From Trichomonas tenax (taxonomy: Eukaryota; Parabasalia; Trichomonadida; Trichomonadidae): DNA of 64,000 bases. Both the position numbers and the translations under genes were made by a program. Under the pieces are notes generated by a model. The model saw only the letters and a list, made by a program, of their open reading frames with translations, was not told where the DNA came from and ran no database searches. Location: positions 1-64,000 of the forward strand of contig JALKBU010000063.1 of assembly GCA_023091735.1 (NCBI GenBank). Direction: 5' to 3'. Positions 39,333-50,060 of the stretch are shown one piece after another; position 1 is the first letter of the stretch, and every line of letters begins with the position of its first letter.

Positions 39333-40457
39333 ATGAAATAAGAATTGAAATCCTTATTTTTTGTTTTGATTTTCTGGGGCATTGTCTTATTAATCAGGGC
39401 CGAGGAAATTCGTATTTCTAATGACGACGAGGATATAATTAACACTATATTAATCATATCATCAAATTTACCTTGGATAAGAAAGATTTCTATTCCAAAA
39501 GGAAAGAAATGGAGTTTTGGGAACACACGCTGTTGCTTATAATGTTTCAAAGGTTGTTGCTGCAATCAGTGACGGCAACAAAACGAAAAAGACTATAGAA
39601 AATCCATTCTTCATCAGCAAAAGATCTCCTGAAACTGTTGATGAAGTATTCAAAATAATGCAAGAAATATCAAAACCTTCACTTGAAACAATCTACAGTT
39701 GTCCTGAAGAATATTGCAAACTCCAAATCATTGACATTATGCCACCAATTGATTTCCATTACGTCGGTAAATAAAATTAGCTCGATTACGAGATCGATAT
39801 GGTTACACAGCCATTAATCACAACTGATCTCAGTTATTCAGACACATTGAATATTTTGTACGATTTATAGGTGATCCACAAACTAGGAAAGGAAAGATAA
39901 AGCAGCTCCTTAGATACGTTTATGTTATAAGTCCCGAACTTATGACGATCTCCTATGAACCAGAGAATGATCAAGTTAGGGCAATGAAGACTGGAAAACC
40001 TTTAATGTATGCAAATAACACTATTTATAGCAACATTCAGATACTCACATTGATGCAAAATGTAACAAGTGGTGGTGATCCAACGAAGCAACATTATGAA
40101 GGCAATTGCAAAGTTTGGATTACCAAATATGCCGATAAAACTGCTACAGCTGAAGATACAAACTTCTTATTTAAATCCGGGCAAACATATTATCTCAATC
40201 CTGGATACTATGACCAAACAGCAGTCGCTCAAAATGAATAATCTGTTGATGCATCAGTTTCCGTAACTGATGAAGATCAAAAAGGCTCTGGATCAGTTGA
40301 TGATAAGAAAAGAGGATTGGGTGTGGGACCAATTATTGGAAAAGTTATTGGATGTATTCTTTTGGTCGCAATCATTTGTGTTTTAGTTTGGTTCTTCGCT
40401 TTAAGGAGCAAGAAAAAGCAAAGCGAAAACATAACCAACCAAGTATCAACAATTTAG
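39333..40457 (+). pseudogene. Type I membrane surface protein, decayed
   Basis: Fragments in different frames make one recognisable layout. There is a signal-peptide-like start (SLFFVLIFWGIVLLIRAEEI) and an ectodomain with segments such as HAVAYNVSKVVAAISDGN and ANNTIYSNIQILTLM. Near the C-terminus lie a membrane anchor (GPIIGKVIGCILLVAIICVL) and a basic tail. Damage seen: TAA at codon 3 after the ATG at 39333, a frame change near 39505, TAA and TAG at about 39772-39780, another frame change and TAG near 39868, and TAA at 40239. It resembles a lineage-specific surface protein family; no name can be given. Confidence 0.65.
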
Positions 40458-40495
40458 TTAAATTTAATAAAAAACAAGCAAATATATTAATATTT

Positions 40496-40798
40496 CTATT
40501 TCATGTCATGGAATTCTGGTGGCTGTGGAACTGATTCAATTGGTTTCTTTTGCTCGCAATCTTCTTTAATTTCTTAGCTTCTCTTCCTCTCTCATGAAGT
40601 GCATTTGGTTCTAAGAGTTTGCCTGCTGTTGCTTGATCGATTTTTCTTGTTTGAGCTTCTATAATTAAAGCCTCATTCTTCAGCGAAATCATCTGTTTGG
40701 GTTTTTCCACGAACAAAGCAAGTGATAACAGTTATAGCTTTCTTGAGTTCCTTAACCTTTGAGTCTTTTAGTGAAGTTAACTGCATATATGATATCAT
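40496..40798 (-). pseudogene. Small conserved-looking gene with two frame changes
   Basis: From ATG 40798 the frame reads MISYMQLTSLKDSKVKELKK, continuing to about 40700. A second frame then carries ISLKNEALIIEAQTRKIDQA and LLEPNALHERGREAKKLKK. A third ends EIKEDCEQKKPIESVPQPPE followed by FHDMK and TAG at 40496. Joined, these would give about 100 residues of a helical protein. No splice signals are seen. It sits next to the decayed surface protein, so local decay fits, but two sequence errors could also explain it. Confidence 0.45.
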
Positions 40799-40862
40799 TG
40801 TGGCGTTTGACAATTTAATCTCTGCAAATTAAGTAGAAGAGCCTTAAATATTGTGATAAAAA

Positions 40863-42047
40863 TTAAGCAGTAAGATTCTCCCATTCCTTGAATGTGTGAA
40901 TATCAATAAGCTTTAAGAAGAATGTTGTTGATCCCATCTTAAGGAGATGATTAATAGTGACTCCACGGCCGGTGCATGATACAGTATCGAATAGTTCTGA
41001 TATGAATCGATCTTCGTTGATCTCTCTGAATCCTGTTTCATCAACAAGACATTTATAAAAATATGTGATATCATCTCTTGAAACATATCCATCTTCATCG
41101 ATATCGACAATCCTAAAGAAAAATCTGATTCCTTGTTTCGTTTGCATGTTCTGCAAAGCAACAACAAAGCTAACATAAGTGCAAAAATCGAATTTCCCTT
41201 CGAAAGTTGGTAAAATTTCAAATAGACGGTCAAGAAAAGCGTCTGAGAACTTGTAGTCGAGAATATCTTTGAGGTTTTCTTTGCTGATGAGTCCATCCTC
41301 ATTTGAATTCTCTTTAACATAAGATTTGTAAATTATTGTTGTTGATTTTATTGAGAATACATTTGACGATGGAATCATGTCCATATTGAGGAAAGATGAG
41401 AATAGCTTGGATTGAAATAGTGAAGTAGCATTCAAATTCATATAATTATAATCAGAATAAAAGAAAAAGAATGTTGATACTACAATTTCAACGTAAAACT
41501 CTTTGTACCAATTATAGTCTTTTTCAAGTTGTGCGAGAGACTTAAGTTTAGGAATTGTTTCAATTATAAAAGTTCGAAATGTATCTTGTGATATTGTGCG
41601 TGTTATCCATGGATCAATTTCTATAATCGACAGTATCCCGTTTTGGACATTGGAAAGCTGTGAAAGAAAAGTCTTAAATAATGCGCTATCGAACTTTCCA
41701 TCGACCATTTTAAAGCGTGCTATAATCTTATCCGTGAATATATTTTCTCTTTCAGGAGAAAGAGCTGCTTTAACTTCGTTTAATGACATATCAGCTTGAA
41801 TTCGCGAAATTTCGTGTCTCGAGATAATTGATTTGCGAAAAGCTTCAATTCTTTGTTCTCCTATGTATTGTGATAGTATTTTCCCGAAATCTGAAGAAGG
41901 AAACGAAAATAAATCATTAAATGCCGGAATTACTAGTGAAGGTGTCTTTTTTGATGATGATTCTGTCATCATCTTCAGGTGTTTATTGATTTCTTCAAGT
42001 CCATACATATTTAATGTTGCAATCAATTCATTGGGTTGAGGCAACAT
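40863..42047 (-). CDS. EF-hand protein, PP2A regulatory subunit B''-like
   Basis: The protein has 394 residues. The C-terminal half has the PPP2R3 arrangement: a degenerate EF-hand, then FDFCTYVSFVVALQNMQTKQ followed by GIRFFFRIVDIDEDGYVSRDD, in which DIDEDGYVSRDD is a well-formed calcium-binding loop. This pairs with the family pattern in which a conserved aromatic helix precedes the EF-hand. The N-terminal half is helical. Family members direct PP2A to substrates in a calcium-dependent manner; in some protists related proteins act at centrosomes. The start is the first ATG at 42047. A calcineurin-B-like alternative is less likely because of the length. Confidence 0.75.
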   Translation of the reverse strand: MLPQPNELIATLNMYGLEEINKHLKMMTESSSKKTPSLVIPAFNDLFSFPSSDFGKILSQYIGEQRIEAFRKSIISRHEISRIQADMSLNEVKAALSPERENIFTDKIIARFKMVDGKFDSALFKTFLSQLSNVQNGILSIIEIDPWITRTISQDTFRTFIIETIPKLKSLAQLEKDYNWYKEFYVEIVVSTFFFFYSDYNYMNLNATSLFQSKLFSSFLNMDMIPSSNVFSIKSTTIIYKSYVKENSNEDGLISKENLKDILDYKFSDAFLDRLFEILPTFEGKFDFCTYVSFVVALQNMQTKQGIRFFFRIVDIDEDGYVSRDDITYFYKCLVDETGFREINEDRFISELFDTVSCTGRGVTINHLLKMGSTTFFLKLIDIHTFKEWENLTA

Positions 42048-42184
42048 TAAAAAATATGATTTAACAATTTAAAAATACATTTCTATACAACGAATAAATC
42101 TTATTTTTGTTATTTGTCTCATTCAAAAATTCAAAATCAAAAAAAGAATTGTAAGAAATTAAACGCATAATATTCAAACATTGT

Positions 42185-43957
42185 TTAATGGTTTCTATGG
42201 CGATGCACATTTGATGGACGTTGTCCAGATGAATGCCTTTCTCTCCTCTTTTCACCAAGGTCGAAAACAGGAGTTGAGTTTGTGATGTAATCATGTTGAC
42301 GGCGCATTTTAATATTCCTTCTGATGAGTTTGCGAAGATCAGAAGACTTATTGATGTCGAGGTCCTCTTCATCTCTATCATGGGAGTGTCTTGCTGCTCT
42401 TGAACTCCTCCTTTCTTTTTCTTCGACAACAGGGGGCGGTGGCGGCATTTGAATTGGCTCGTCGTTTAAGAGTTCTTCTTTTTTGAACTTCTGGAGTGAT
42501 GTAACAGCTTTAAATATTGCATCATGCTCATCCTTGGAATCGAATCTCTCGAGTTTTCTGTTTTCTGAAGATTTCTCGCGTCTCTTTGATTTATCTGATG
42601 AATGATGCTTTTGTTTCTTCGGTTTTTCGTAGAAGCGCTCAAGATTTGGCTGTTTGGCATTAAAGTCTTCTTGTGGAACATCATTGTTCTCTCTTTTAAG
42701 AGCTTTGTCATTACTTCCTGAATGCTTTTCTTCTTTCTTTTTTCTTTCTGTTTTTTCGACAATAATTGAGTTACGGCGACCAGAAGAAACGTGTTCGTGC
42801 TTATTAATAGGAACTCTATCGAAGCCGTGACGGTGTGAACGCTTTGGTTTGTATTCTTTTCTCGAATCAGATTTTTTCTCTCTAATTTTCTTTTGGTAAA
42901 GGGGTTCCGGGTCTCTTTCTGGTGTTGGTGATTCTGGTCCATCCAGGCATGTGTTGGCTGCTCTGCTGTCATTAGAATCAACGGCATAACGATGTCTTTT
43001 GTGAAATACTTTGGGCGGCTGAACTCCGTGTGAGCTGGAACAAGAACTGACAACTGTAACAGCATCCCTATCCTCCTGCGAAAGATCCCAGTCGTAGATA
43101 TAATCTAATCTGTATCCTTTGGAAATGAATAAATTTCGGAACATTTCTCTGTATCCTGCATAATCAGGAGTCGACGTATATTCAAGTTTTCTAACTTCAA
43201 TGAGAAATTGCTTAAATTCATCCGGAATTCCGAAACATAATTCGGATAACGGAATACCAATCTTTGCTCCAGCAATACGATAATGTTTTTCACGCTTGTC
43301 TGTGCAATTTATTCCTTGCCACGGCAAACTTCCTTTGAGTAAGTAAATTAAAACATACACAAGTCCTTCCAAATCGTCTCTCCTTGATTGCTCAACACCC
43401 GTTAGTGCTGGAACTGATGCATATCGTGCTGTTCCTGATAACGATAATCCTTCACGATAAGGATAGTGTTCTCCTGTTCTTGGATCTTTATATCGCTTTG
43501 ACAGTCCGAAATCGATCAAAAATACTTTAGATGAGCGCAATCCAAGACCCATAATGAAATTATCTGGTTTAATATCGCGATGAATCAATCCTTTGCTGTG
43601 CATGAACTGTATGGACTTAATCATTTGGTCGGCTAGCATCAGAACTGTCTTGAGTGACATTTTGCGATGGCAAATATTGAGCAACGATTCGAGAGATTTG
43701 CCGAGCAAATCAATAACGATGTAGTTGCCTTCGTTATTTGAACTGATAGCGTGAATGTTTGGTATTCCAGGTCCTCCTTGCAAGATGTTGTATATTTGAC
43801 CTTCAAATAGAACCTGAGGAACTCTAACATCAAAATTTTCCAATTTCATCGCGTATTTCTTGTTTGTAGATGGATCCTCGACGACGTAGATCTTGCCGAA
43901 GCTGCCCTGACCGATCTTTTGCAGCACTTTGAAGTCAACATCACCTAAATCAATCAT
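42185..43957 (-). CDS. CK1-family protein kinase with long basic tail
   Basis: The protein has about 590 residues. The kinase domain covers residues 5-290: LQKIGQGSFGKIYVVE, YAMKLE, GLIHRDIKPDNFIMG, LIDFGLSKRY and the CK1 signature SLSGTARYASVPALTGVEQS with RRDDLEGLVYVLIYLLKGSLPW. All catalytic residues are present. The tail is long, Lys/Arg/Glu/Ser-rich and low in complexity, with a run of prolines (PIQMPPPPPVV), probably for targeting or regulation. The frame opens at TTG 44074 and includes ATG 43981. I prefer ATG 43957 because the initiator TCACTTTT at 43978-43971 lies about 20 nt upstream and within the first part of the longer frame, and CK1 domains normally begin at this point. Confidence 0.9.
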   Translation of the reverse strand: MIDLGDVDFKVLQKIGQGSFGKIYVVEDPSTNKKYAMKLENFDVRVPQVLFEGQIYNILQGGPGIPNIHAISSNNEGNYIVIDLLGKSLESLLNICHRKMSLKTVLMLADQMIKSIQFMHSKGLIHRDIKPDNFIMGLGLRSSKVFLIDFGLSKRYKDPRTGEHYPYREGLSLSGTARYASVPALTGVEQSRRDDLEGLVYVLIYLLKGSLPWQGINCTDKREKHYRIAGAKIGIPLSELCFGIPDEFKQFLIEVRKLEYTSTPDYAGYREMFRNLFISKGYRLDYIYDWDLSQEDRDAVTVVSSCSSSHGVQPPKVFHKRHRYAVDSNDSRAANTCLDGPESPTPERDPEPLYQKKIREKKSDSRKEYKPKRSHRHGFDRVPINKHEHVSSGRRNSIIVEKTERKKKEEKHSGSNDKALKRENNDVPQEDFNAKQPNLERFYEKPKKQKHHSSDKSKRREKSSENRKLERFDSKDEHDAIFKAVTSLQKFKKEELLNDEPIQMPPPPPVVEEKERRSSRAARHSHDRDEEDLDINKSSDLRKLIRRNIKMRRQHDYITNSTPVFDLGEKRRERHSSGQRPSNVHRHRNH

Positions 43958-43981
43958 TTCAGAAATTGGCAAAAGTGACAT

Positions 43982-44640
43982 AACAATGTGGTTAAATTTC
44001 CATGTATATATATGTTTGCATTCTCCAACCGGAGTTACAGACGAATTTTCAACCACATTTGACACTGTTTTCAAATATTCAAAACAGGTGGAAAAAAAGA
44101 GTCAAAATGACATTTTACAGATGTGAACTTTCAATTTCTTTTAGATATATAGACTCTGTACGTCATCATATAGCTATTCATATAGTGAACCTGGTTCATG
44201 AATTATCTTTTAATTGTTTTCTCGAACTAAACCTTTTTTTTTTGATATTTTTCATTCGCTAAAAAGCAGAAATTTAAGAAAATCAAAGCGACAGATGTAT
44301 TTCATTACTTTAGTTATAGTCACATTTTAATTATAACAATGCGTTATAAATCTAGATTTTGAGAAAAATGTGAAACAATTTCTATGTAAAACAACAATTC
44401 CTGATCTCATAATGATAACTGAAAATCGAATAGTTCAAGTTCAATACTAATCCCACAAAAAAGACTGTCTTTTTATAGAACACATTGTTTCTAAGTACTT
44501 TAGCCTCTTTTTAAACAAAAAAATTCACTACAGATGTTATCGTTGGCTCTGTAATTGTTTCTGTGGCAATCTTTTCATATTTTAAGTGATAATAATTAAA
44601 ACCTCTATCTTTATATTTTACAAATATGATAATCATTAAA
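43982..44640. other. Intergenic stretch
   Basis: AT-rich sequence upstream of the CK1 gene and downstream of the importin-like gene. Nothing else is seen. Confidence 0.5.
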
Positions 44641-47634
44641 TTACTGTGAAAGATAATGTGTGATTCTTCTCTGGAATAAGTCAACAAGCTTCTGTAGGCT
44701 TAATGCTTGGACAACAACATCGCTAGAACCTTCAGCATTTTGAAGAATGAAATTAGCAACAGTTGCAGCTGATTTTGCAGCTTCTACTGTTAATTTGATC
44801 TCATTAAACTCTGATGCTCTGAGAGAGAAAAGCTTTGAGATGCCAACAAGTATCAAAGTGATTGACTCTGAGAATTTGTCTGTTTCGCCCATAAAAGCGG
44901 TCTGAAGAATAGTGTAGAAGACATTAGACACTCCAGGAATCGTCACCGGCAATGCCTTGACAATTGCATCAATGAATAAACTGATGTCTGTTGCTCCTTT
45001 CTGTGCTAACATCAAAGCAATCGTTGCGATATAGCAAACAGATTCTCTGAAGTAAGGTCCGCCTTCGCATTCTGTAGAAAACCCACACATGTTTTCAATC
45101 AATGCCTTCGCTTCTTCTGCAACATTATCGAACAATCTGTACAATAACTTGTAAAGGACTTTCAAACCAAGTGGCTGTGTATATCCATCGCATAGCTCAA
45201 CAGCTTCTTGAACGAATCTCATAACAGTCTTCTTCTCAAGATCCATTAAGTTGTCTGGATACAAAGATAAGAACTTTCCAAGGATGTATGCATAATACAT
45301 TCTAATTCCTGATTTCTTCTTTCCAAGCTTGCGAGCTGTTGCAATATATTTATCCTTATCGAACAGCTCCGGATGAACTTTGGCAATCGCTGATAAGAAT
45401 TTCACAGCGCTATCAATAACATCATTTTCTTCTTCATCTGGATCAAGGCAAGGCATATCATTCTGAAGAACAGCATCTGCTGCTTCAATGAACATCTGAA
45501 GCTGTGTTTGAGACAACTCAGCACCGCTTTTAACGAATTTAGCAGTCATTGTAAAAACCTTAGAAACAGTCATCTGGAATGGTGAATAAAGCGCATCACC
45601 AATTTGTGCGAGAATCTCATTTCTATCGATGTTAAACTTCTCTGTTAATTGAGAAATACATTCCACAGCTTGAGCAGAGACATCTTCATCCATTGCGTTA
45701 ACGACAAGACCGAATACGCAATCTAAGAGCTGCTCAGCAATTGGTTGAAGTAAAGCGTGATTCTTCTTGAGTGTTGCAATGATTAAATCTAAGCACGAAG
45801 CCTTGAGTTCGAATAATTCTCTCTCTTCTTCACTGATTGCGAGGTCTTCATTTTCTTCTTCGCGCTCTGGAAGAGGCTGTTGAAGGGTCTGAACAGCATT
45901 ATTAATAGCAAGTGTGAAGAACTCCGTTGATCCAGAAACTTCACTCAAGATTGATGCTGCTGTCAAAGCTGCAGTTATAACAGAAACTTCTTCGCATGAG
46001 AAAGCTTCAGAAACTGATTTAATTGTGTTATCTATTAATGGAGCCATTTCAGCCTGGCAAGATTTGTGGAGCTGAGCCATACCTAAGAGAGATGTTGCAA
46101 CAAGTTTAACGTCGCCTGTTTGAAAAGCAGCAGTATGCGCTGCAACATAAATCTGGTAAATATTTTGTGCATCATCTTTAACAATTTCTCCGGCTGCGAA
46201 TAAAAATGCATAAATTGCAAATAATGCTCTTTCTCTAACCTCTCCTTCACGATTAACAGCAATATCAACGAGTGTTTGTAAGAATTCTCCGTAGTTCTTC
46301 AAATCAATGTCTATTGTTGTAAGTAATTCTTGAAGCATGTTCAAAGAAGATGAAGCGGCAATTTCTTCTTCGCATTGTTGAGCAGCCGCAATACCAAATT
46401 CAAGCATTCTCTGAGAATACTCTTCTAATCCTGCATTAGCAACACGAATGAATACTTGCATTGCCTGGAAAATTATTGCAATGATTGCCGAAGAATCATT
46501 TCCTGCAGCAAGCTGATTAATGAAGAAAGTCATGATCTGTTCAATATTGTTTGCACAAACAGCTGGAGCTCTTTCGATGAATATCTGAAGTAAATAGGCA
46601 CCTGCGAAAATGCCACCATTTGTTTCTGCATTGATGTTTGCACAAACAGCGTCGAATAACTCACTTGAATCATCTGATCTTTCGATTAAATCAGCCAATG
46701 TTTCGCAGATGTAAAATGCGTCACTTTGACCTTCAGCGTTATCATCTTCAATAAATGAAAGTGCAACATTAACCATCATCGAGTGAATGATGTCTGGCAT
46801 TGCTTTCTGTATTTCATCAAATCTATTAAGAATTAAAGCACTGATTGGGGTGAAAATAATGAATGATTGTCCTTTTGGAATCTGTTCATCAAAAGAAAGC
46901 TCTAACAAGACAGCTATGAAGTCTATAGGAGCAATGCAACTATTTTGGAGTGCACAGCCACTCAGTTCATTAGCTATTTTATACGCAATTCCACTTTCAG
47001 CAAGCAATGAGTGCCTGAAGAGTTCCAAAAGTGACTTGAAACATTCTTGAACTTCCATTGGTGCTGGAGCTTCAAAAACAGTTGCAAGTGTTTCTGTAAG
47101 ATGTGCAGCAGCTACCATCAACTCTTCATTACCAGATTTCATGCCTGCAATGATTATATCTCTGATTCCACTAAGTGCATCATTTAATTCGTAAATATCC
47201 ATATTTGGAGCGATTATACCGTAAATTGTGAGTGCTACTTCTTGTGCTTGAATGTTTTCATTTGATAATAAAGAATTTGCATAATCTTTTAATTCGGGCC
47301 ATTTTACACTCTTCAGCATGAGAATAGAGTCGAAAGTGTTAATAATGGCATGTCTTACAGTTTGCTCTGGTTCATTTTCGAGGGCGTCCAAAATCTGAGC
47401 TTTGATTTGATCAGCATGACATGCAGCAACGAGTCCATCCCAGTGCGTATTAAGCATTGTCCTCAGTCCTATCGCCGCCTGACACCTTGTTATAGGTTTT
47501 GGATCAGAGGAAAGCACTTCCATAAGAGATCCAAAATTAGAAGGGTCTTTGTATATCTCCTGAAGAGCTGCTGTTGCCTCCATTACATACAAAGGCTGAA
47601 GACTTCGCTGGTAAATCTCTGATAGAGAACTCAT
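44641..47634 (-). CDS. Importin-beta family karyopherin
   Basis: The protein has about 997 residues of HEAT-repeat helices. The N-terminus (SSLSEIYQRSLQPLYVMEAT, then ALQEIYKDPSNFGSLMEVL and DPKPITRCQAAIGLRTML) matches the importin-4/importin-5/Kap123 branch, where the first HEAT repeats bind Ran-GTP. An acidic loop (PEREEENEDLAISEEERELF, near residue 610) is typical of that branch and helps cargo release. Likely cargo includes ribosomal proteins and histones, by family. The frame is open from ATG 47691; I use 47634 because TCAGATTTTGG precedes it and the domain starts there. It and the exportin-like protein at 24480 are the window's two large transport receptors. Confidence 0.88.
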   Translation of the reverse strand: MSSLSEIYQRSLQPLYVMEATAALQEIYKDPSNFGSLMEVLSSDPKPITRCQAAIGLRTMLNTHWDGLVAACHADQIKAQILDALENEPEQTVRHAIINTFDSILMLKSVKWPELKDYANSLLSNENIQAQEVALTIYGIIAPNMDIYELNDALSGIRDIIIAGMKSGNEELMVAAAHLTETLATVFEAPAPMEVQECFKSLLELFRHSLLAESGIAYKIANELSGCALQNSCIAPIDFIAVLLELSFDEQIPKGQSFIIFTPISALILNRFDEIQKAMPDIIHSMMVNVALSFIEDDNAEGQSDAFYICETLADLIERSDDSSELFDAVCANINAETNGGIFAGAYLLQIFIERAPAVCANNIEQIMTFFINQLAAGNDSSAIIAIIFQAMQVFIRVANAGLEEYSQRMLEFGIAAAQQCEEEIAASSSLNMLQELLTTIDIDLKNYGEFLQTLVDIAVNREGEVRERALFAIYAFLFAAGEIVKDDAQNIYQIYVAAHTAAFQTGDVKLVATSLLGMAQLHKSCQAEMAPLIDNTIKSVSEAFSCEEVSVITAALTAASILSEVSGSTEFFTLAINNAVQTLQQPLPEREEENEDLAISEEERELFELKASCLDLIIATLKKNHALLQPIAEQLLDCVFGLVVNAMDEDVSAQAVECISQLTEKFNIDRNEILAQIGDALYSPFQMTVSKVFTMTAKFVKSGAELSQTQLQMFIEAADAVLQNDMPCLDPDEEENDVIDSAVKFLSAIAKVHPELFDKDKYIATARKLGKKKSGIRMYYAYILGKFLSLYPDNLMDLEKKTVMRFVQEAVELCDGYTQPLGLKVLYKLLYRLFDNVAEEAKALIENMCGFSTECEGGPYFRESVCYIATIALMLAQKGATDISLFIDAIVKALPVTIPGVSNVFYTILQTAFMGETDKFSESITLILVGISKLFSLRASEFNEIKLTVEAAKSAATVANFILQNAEGSSDVVVQALSLQKLVDLFQRRITHYLSQ

Positions 47635-47892
47635 CCAAAATCTGACGATTATTTTTGTCTCAATTGTAAAATTTTCCGAAACTCTCTTCATTTTGACCTC
47701 TGATTAGCAGTTTTAACATCATATTATATCTATTTCTTCAATAATTTTTCATTTTTGTTGCTGATGATTGATATTGAGTTATATTGTGACTTTATATAGA
47801 CTGATTTCCATAAAACTCTGGCATAATATTGTATGTCTATAGGTTGCTATATTAAAACGAATTTCAACAATATTTACTAATATATATATAAA

Positions 47893-49500
47893 TTACATGG
47901 TTAGAACTTCCTTGACTTTTGAGACAAATTCACTGATGTCTTCTGTTCCTTTCTTATATTTCGAGTATGTCAATCCATACCATGCCTGGACAATCTGCTT
48001 GTTGTAAGGGACTTTGGTGCCTTCAAGGAACTGATCGCCTGCCCACTCGAATATTTTTCCAGATCTCCATGAAATGTCTAAAAACTTTGCAGCTCTCTGG
48101 AGCCATATTTCGTCATCACATGAAGCAGCAAGATGCAGTAAAGCAAGAGGATCTGTTGCGCATTGTGCAAAGTAGTAACAGGCAGAATCTGGTTTCGCTT
48201 GGAATCCAAGACCATGAAATATCATAATTCCTGCCATAAGTGAGCAAGTTCGACATCCTTTCTTGCTTCCTGCTTCGAAGAATTCTAAAGCAGCTTTGAA
48301 ATCATCAAGCAAGTATGATATAAAACCAATAATTGCATAATCTGTATCTCTTGGATATTTATATTTTGACTGCCATAGCTTGGATTCACAGATTCCTTTT
48401 GGAGAGATTTCATTCAAAGTTTTAAGTGCAAGAGATGCTAAATTCAAGTTTCTCTCTGAGAAATTTGCTGAAGTGTACTGGAATGCAAGAAGAAGCAAAC
48501 GAGTTCTATTTGTTGATGGATAAAAAGCAGGTGAAGGTTTATCAACAAAGCCTGGTTCCGTTGGATAGTTTGGAGAGTCCTCGTGACTGCACGTGATTGA
48601 GGTAAGATGTTGGAACAACTTCTGAGTATTATCTATTTGACCAAATGGATCTGAGAGAGTCAAAAGATTTGCGGCTGCTGCGAAAGGTGGGAGTGTGTTA
48701 TCTCTGTGTCTTGAAGCGCTGAGTAATGAAGAGAATGCTTGAACTTGAGAAATATGAATATTATATCGAATTCTCAATTGCTCCCAAACAGCAAGAATGT
48801 TTTTTTCATTTGGCTTTGTCAACACATCAACCATCAAAAGAACAGACTCTTTGTCGCCTGAAGCAGCTGCTAATCTTAACATTTTCTTACAAGCTTCATG
48901 TTGATCAAGTTTTTTAAATATAGCAGCGCATTTTTTCGCTGAAGCAATGCTCTGTGTCTCTTTGTAATGGCGTAAGTAATAATGTAATGCTTGTAAATCG
49001 TTATTATTCTCAAAATATAAATCTCCGAGGAGATATAAAGCATCTGACGAACCAGCATTCAATGCACGTTTAAACCACTTTAGTGGCTCTGTAAATACAT
49101 TGATGTTTTGATCTGGAATCGAAGCAGCGAATTTTTGATATAAAATTCCAATCGCGTTCATTGCAATTGTACTGTCTCTCTGTGCTGCCAATTGGAAGAA
49201 GTATAGAGCAGATGGTATATTTTCGAGAGAATTTGCTAAAATTCCAAAAAATAAAGGAATTCCTGGGTGTGGTATTTCAACAAATGCAGATAATAACGTA
49301 ATTGTTTGTTTTGTTGATTTTCTGATTCGTGGATTTTGACCATTTAAACACATAAAACCTAAATCGACGTAAATCAATGAATCTCTTTTTTTTCGAAGTT
49401 CTTCTGAAGATAATATTGTCGGTTCCTTTCTTATGATCTGTTGGCTGTAGAATGGATCCTCAACATGCATTATTAACTGAGGAGAAGGCGGAATTATCAT
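47893..49500 (-). CDS. Sel1/TPR-like repeat protein
   Basis: The protein has about 535 residues. It contains paired-helix repeats of the Sel1-like (SLR) type, for example AMNAIGILYQKF, ALNAGSSDALYLLGDLYFEN and ACYYFAQCATDPLALLHLAA, from about residue 75 to 500. Such proteins scaffold complexes, often in ER quality control (Sel1/Hrd3), although this one lacks a signal peptide or membrane segment. The frame is open from ATG 49518, but that ATG lies inside the motif TTTACATGCCA, a promoter-type element. ATG 49500 (MIIPPSPQ) is therefore the more likely start. Confidence 0.75.
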   Translation of the reverse strand: MIIPPSPQLIMHVEDPFYSQQIIRKEPTILSSEELRKKRDSLIYVDLGFMCLNGQNPRIRKSTKQTITLLSAFVEIPHPGIPLFFGILANSLENIPSALYFFQLAAQRDSTIAMNAIGILYQKFAASIPDQNINVFTEPLKWFKRALNAGSSDALYLLGDLYFENNNDLQALHYYLRHYKETQSIASAKKCAAIFKKLDQHEACKKMLRLAAASGDKESVLLMVDVLTKPNEKNILAVWEQLRIRYNIHISQVQAFSSLLSASRHRDNTLPPFAAAANLLTLSDPFGQIDNTQKLFQHLTSITCSHEDSPNYPTEPGFVDKPSPAFYPSTNRTRLLLLAFQYTSANFSERNLNLASLALKTLNEISPKGICESKLWQSKYKYPRDTDYAIIGFISYLLDDFKAALEFFEAGSKKGCRTCSLMAGIMIFHGLGFQAKPDSACYYFAQCATDPLALLHLAASCDDEIWLQRAAKFLDISWRSGKIFEWAGDQFLEGTKVPYNKQIVQAWYGLTYSKYKKGTEDISEFVSKVKEVLTM

Positions 49501-50060
49501 TTTTAAAAAATTTGGCATGTAAAAAATATTTACAAAACAAAAATATCTTTACGTGTCAGATTTTTAAATCATTCATTTTCCAAAAATGACTTAAATTCAA
49601 GGATTCATTTGCTGAGCTTCCGGCTTAATATAAAATATGGCCATTCCTCATATTATGGAATGATTTATTTATCCAAAGCGCATAATTTCTGAATTGCATT
49701 CAAGAAACTTGCATTTAGTCAATAACAGTTTAAATGTACATAATATAATAATCATTATATAAATTTTGTTGGGAAAAAGGGCTCATGAAGCAAAAGGAGA
49801 TGGTTTTTCGGTGCAAATCATTCAAGCTTCCTCAAAAAATGATGTAAACTTATCAAATTTTGCGGGGGTGAACGATAGGGTGGCAAATGGAACGATTACC
49901 ATGTTGAAATATCAGTACCCGATGATGTATTTTGTCTGTAATGTTGTTGGAAGTGTTTTCCCTTGCCACCTATTAACTGGTATCATGGTATTACTTCTCC
50001 CCGTTGTTTTGATGACTTTTTTCATTCAAATTTTGATAAATTTGTCAAAATTTTTAATTA
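49501..50060. other. Intergenic stretch
   Basis: Contains the TTTACATGCCA motif near 49510 and TTACGTGTCAG near 49550. An open frame at 49766-50116 has hydrophobic, biased composition and overlaps the next gene, so I do not call it. Confidence 0.45.
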
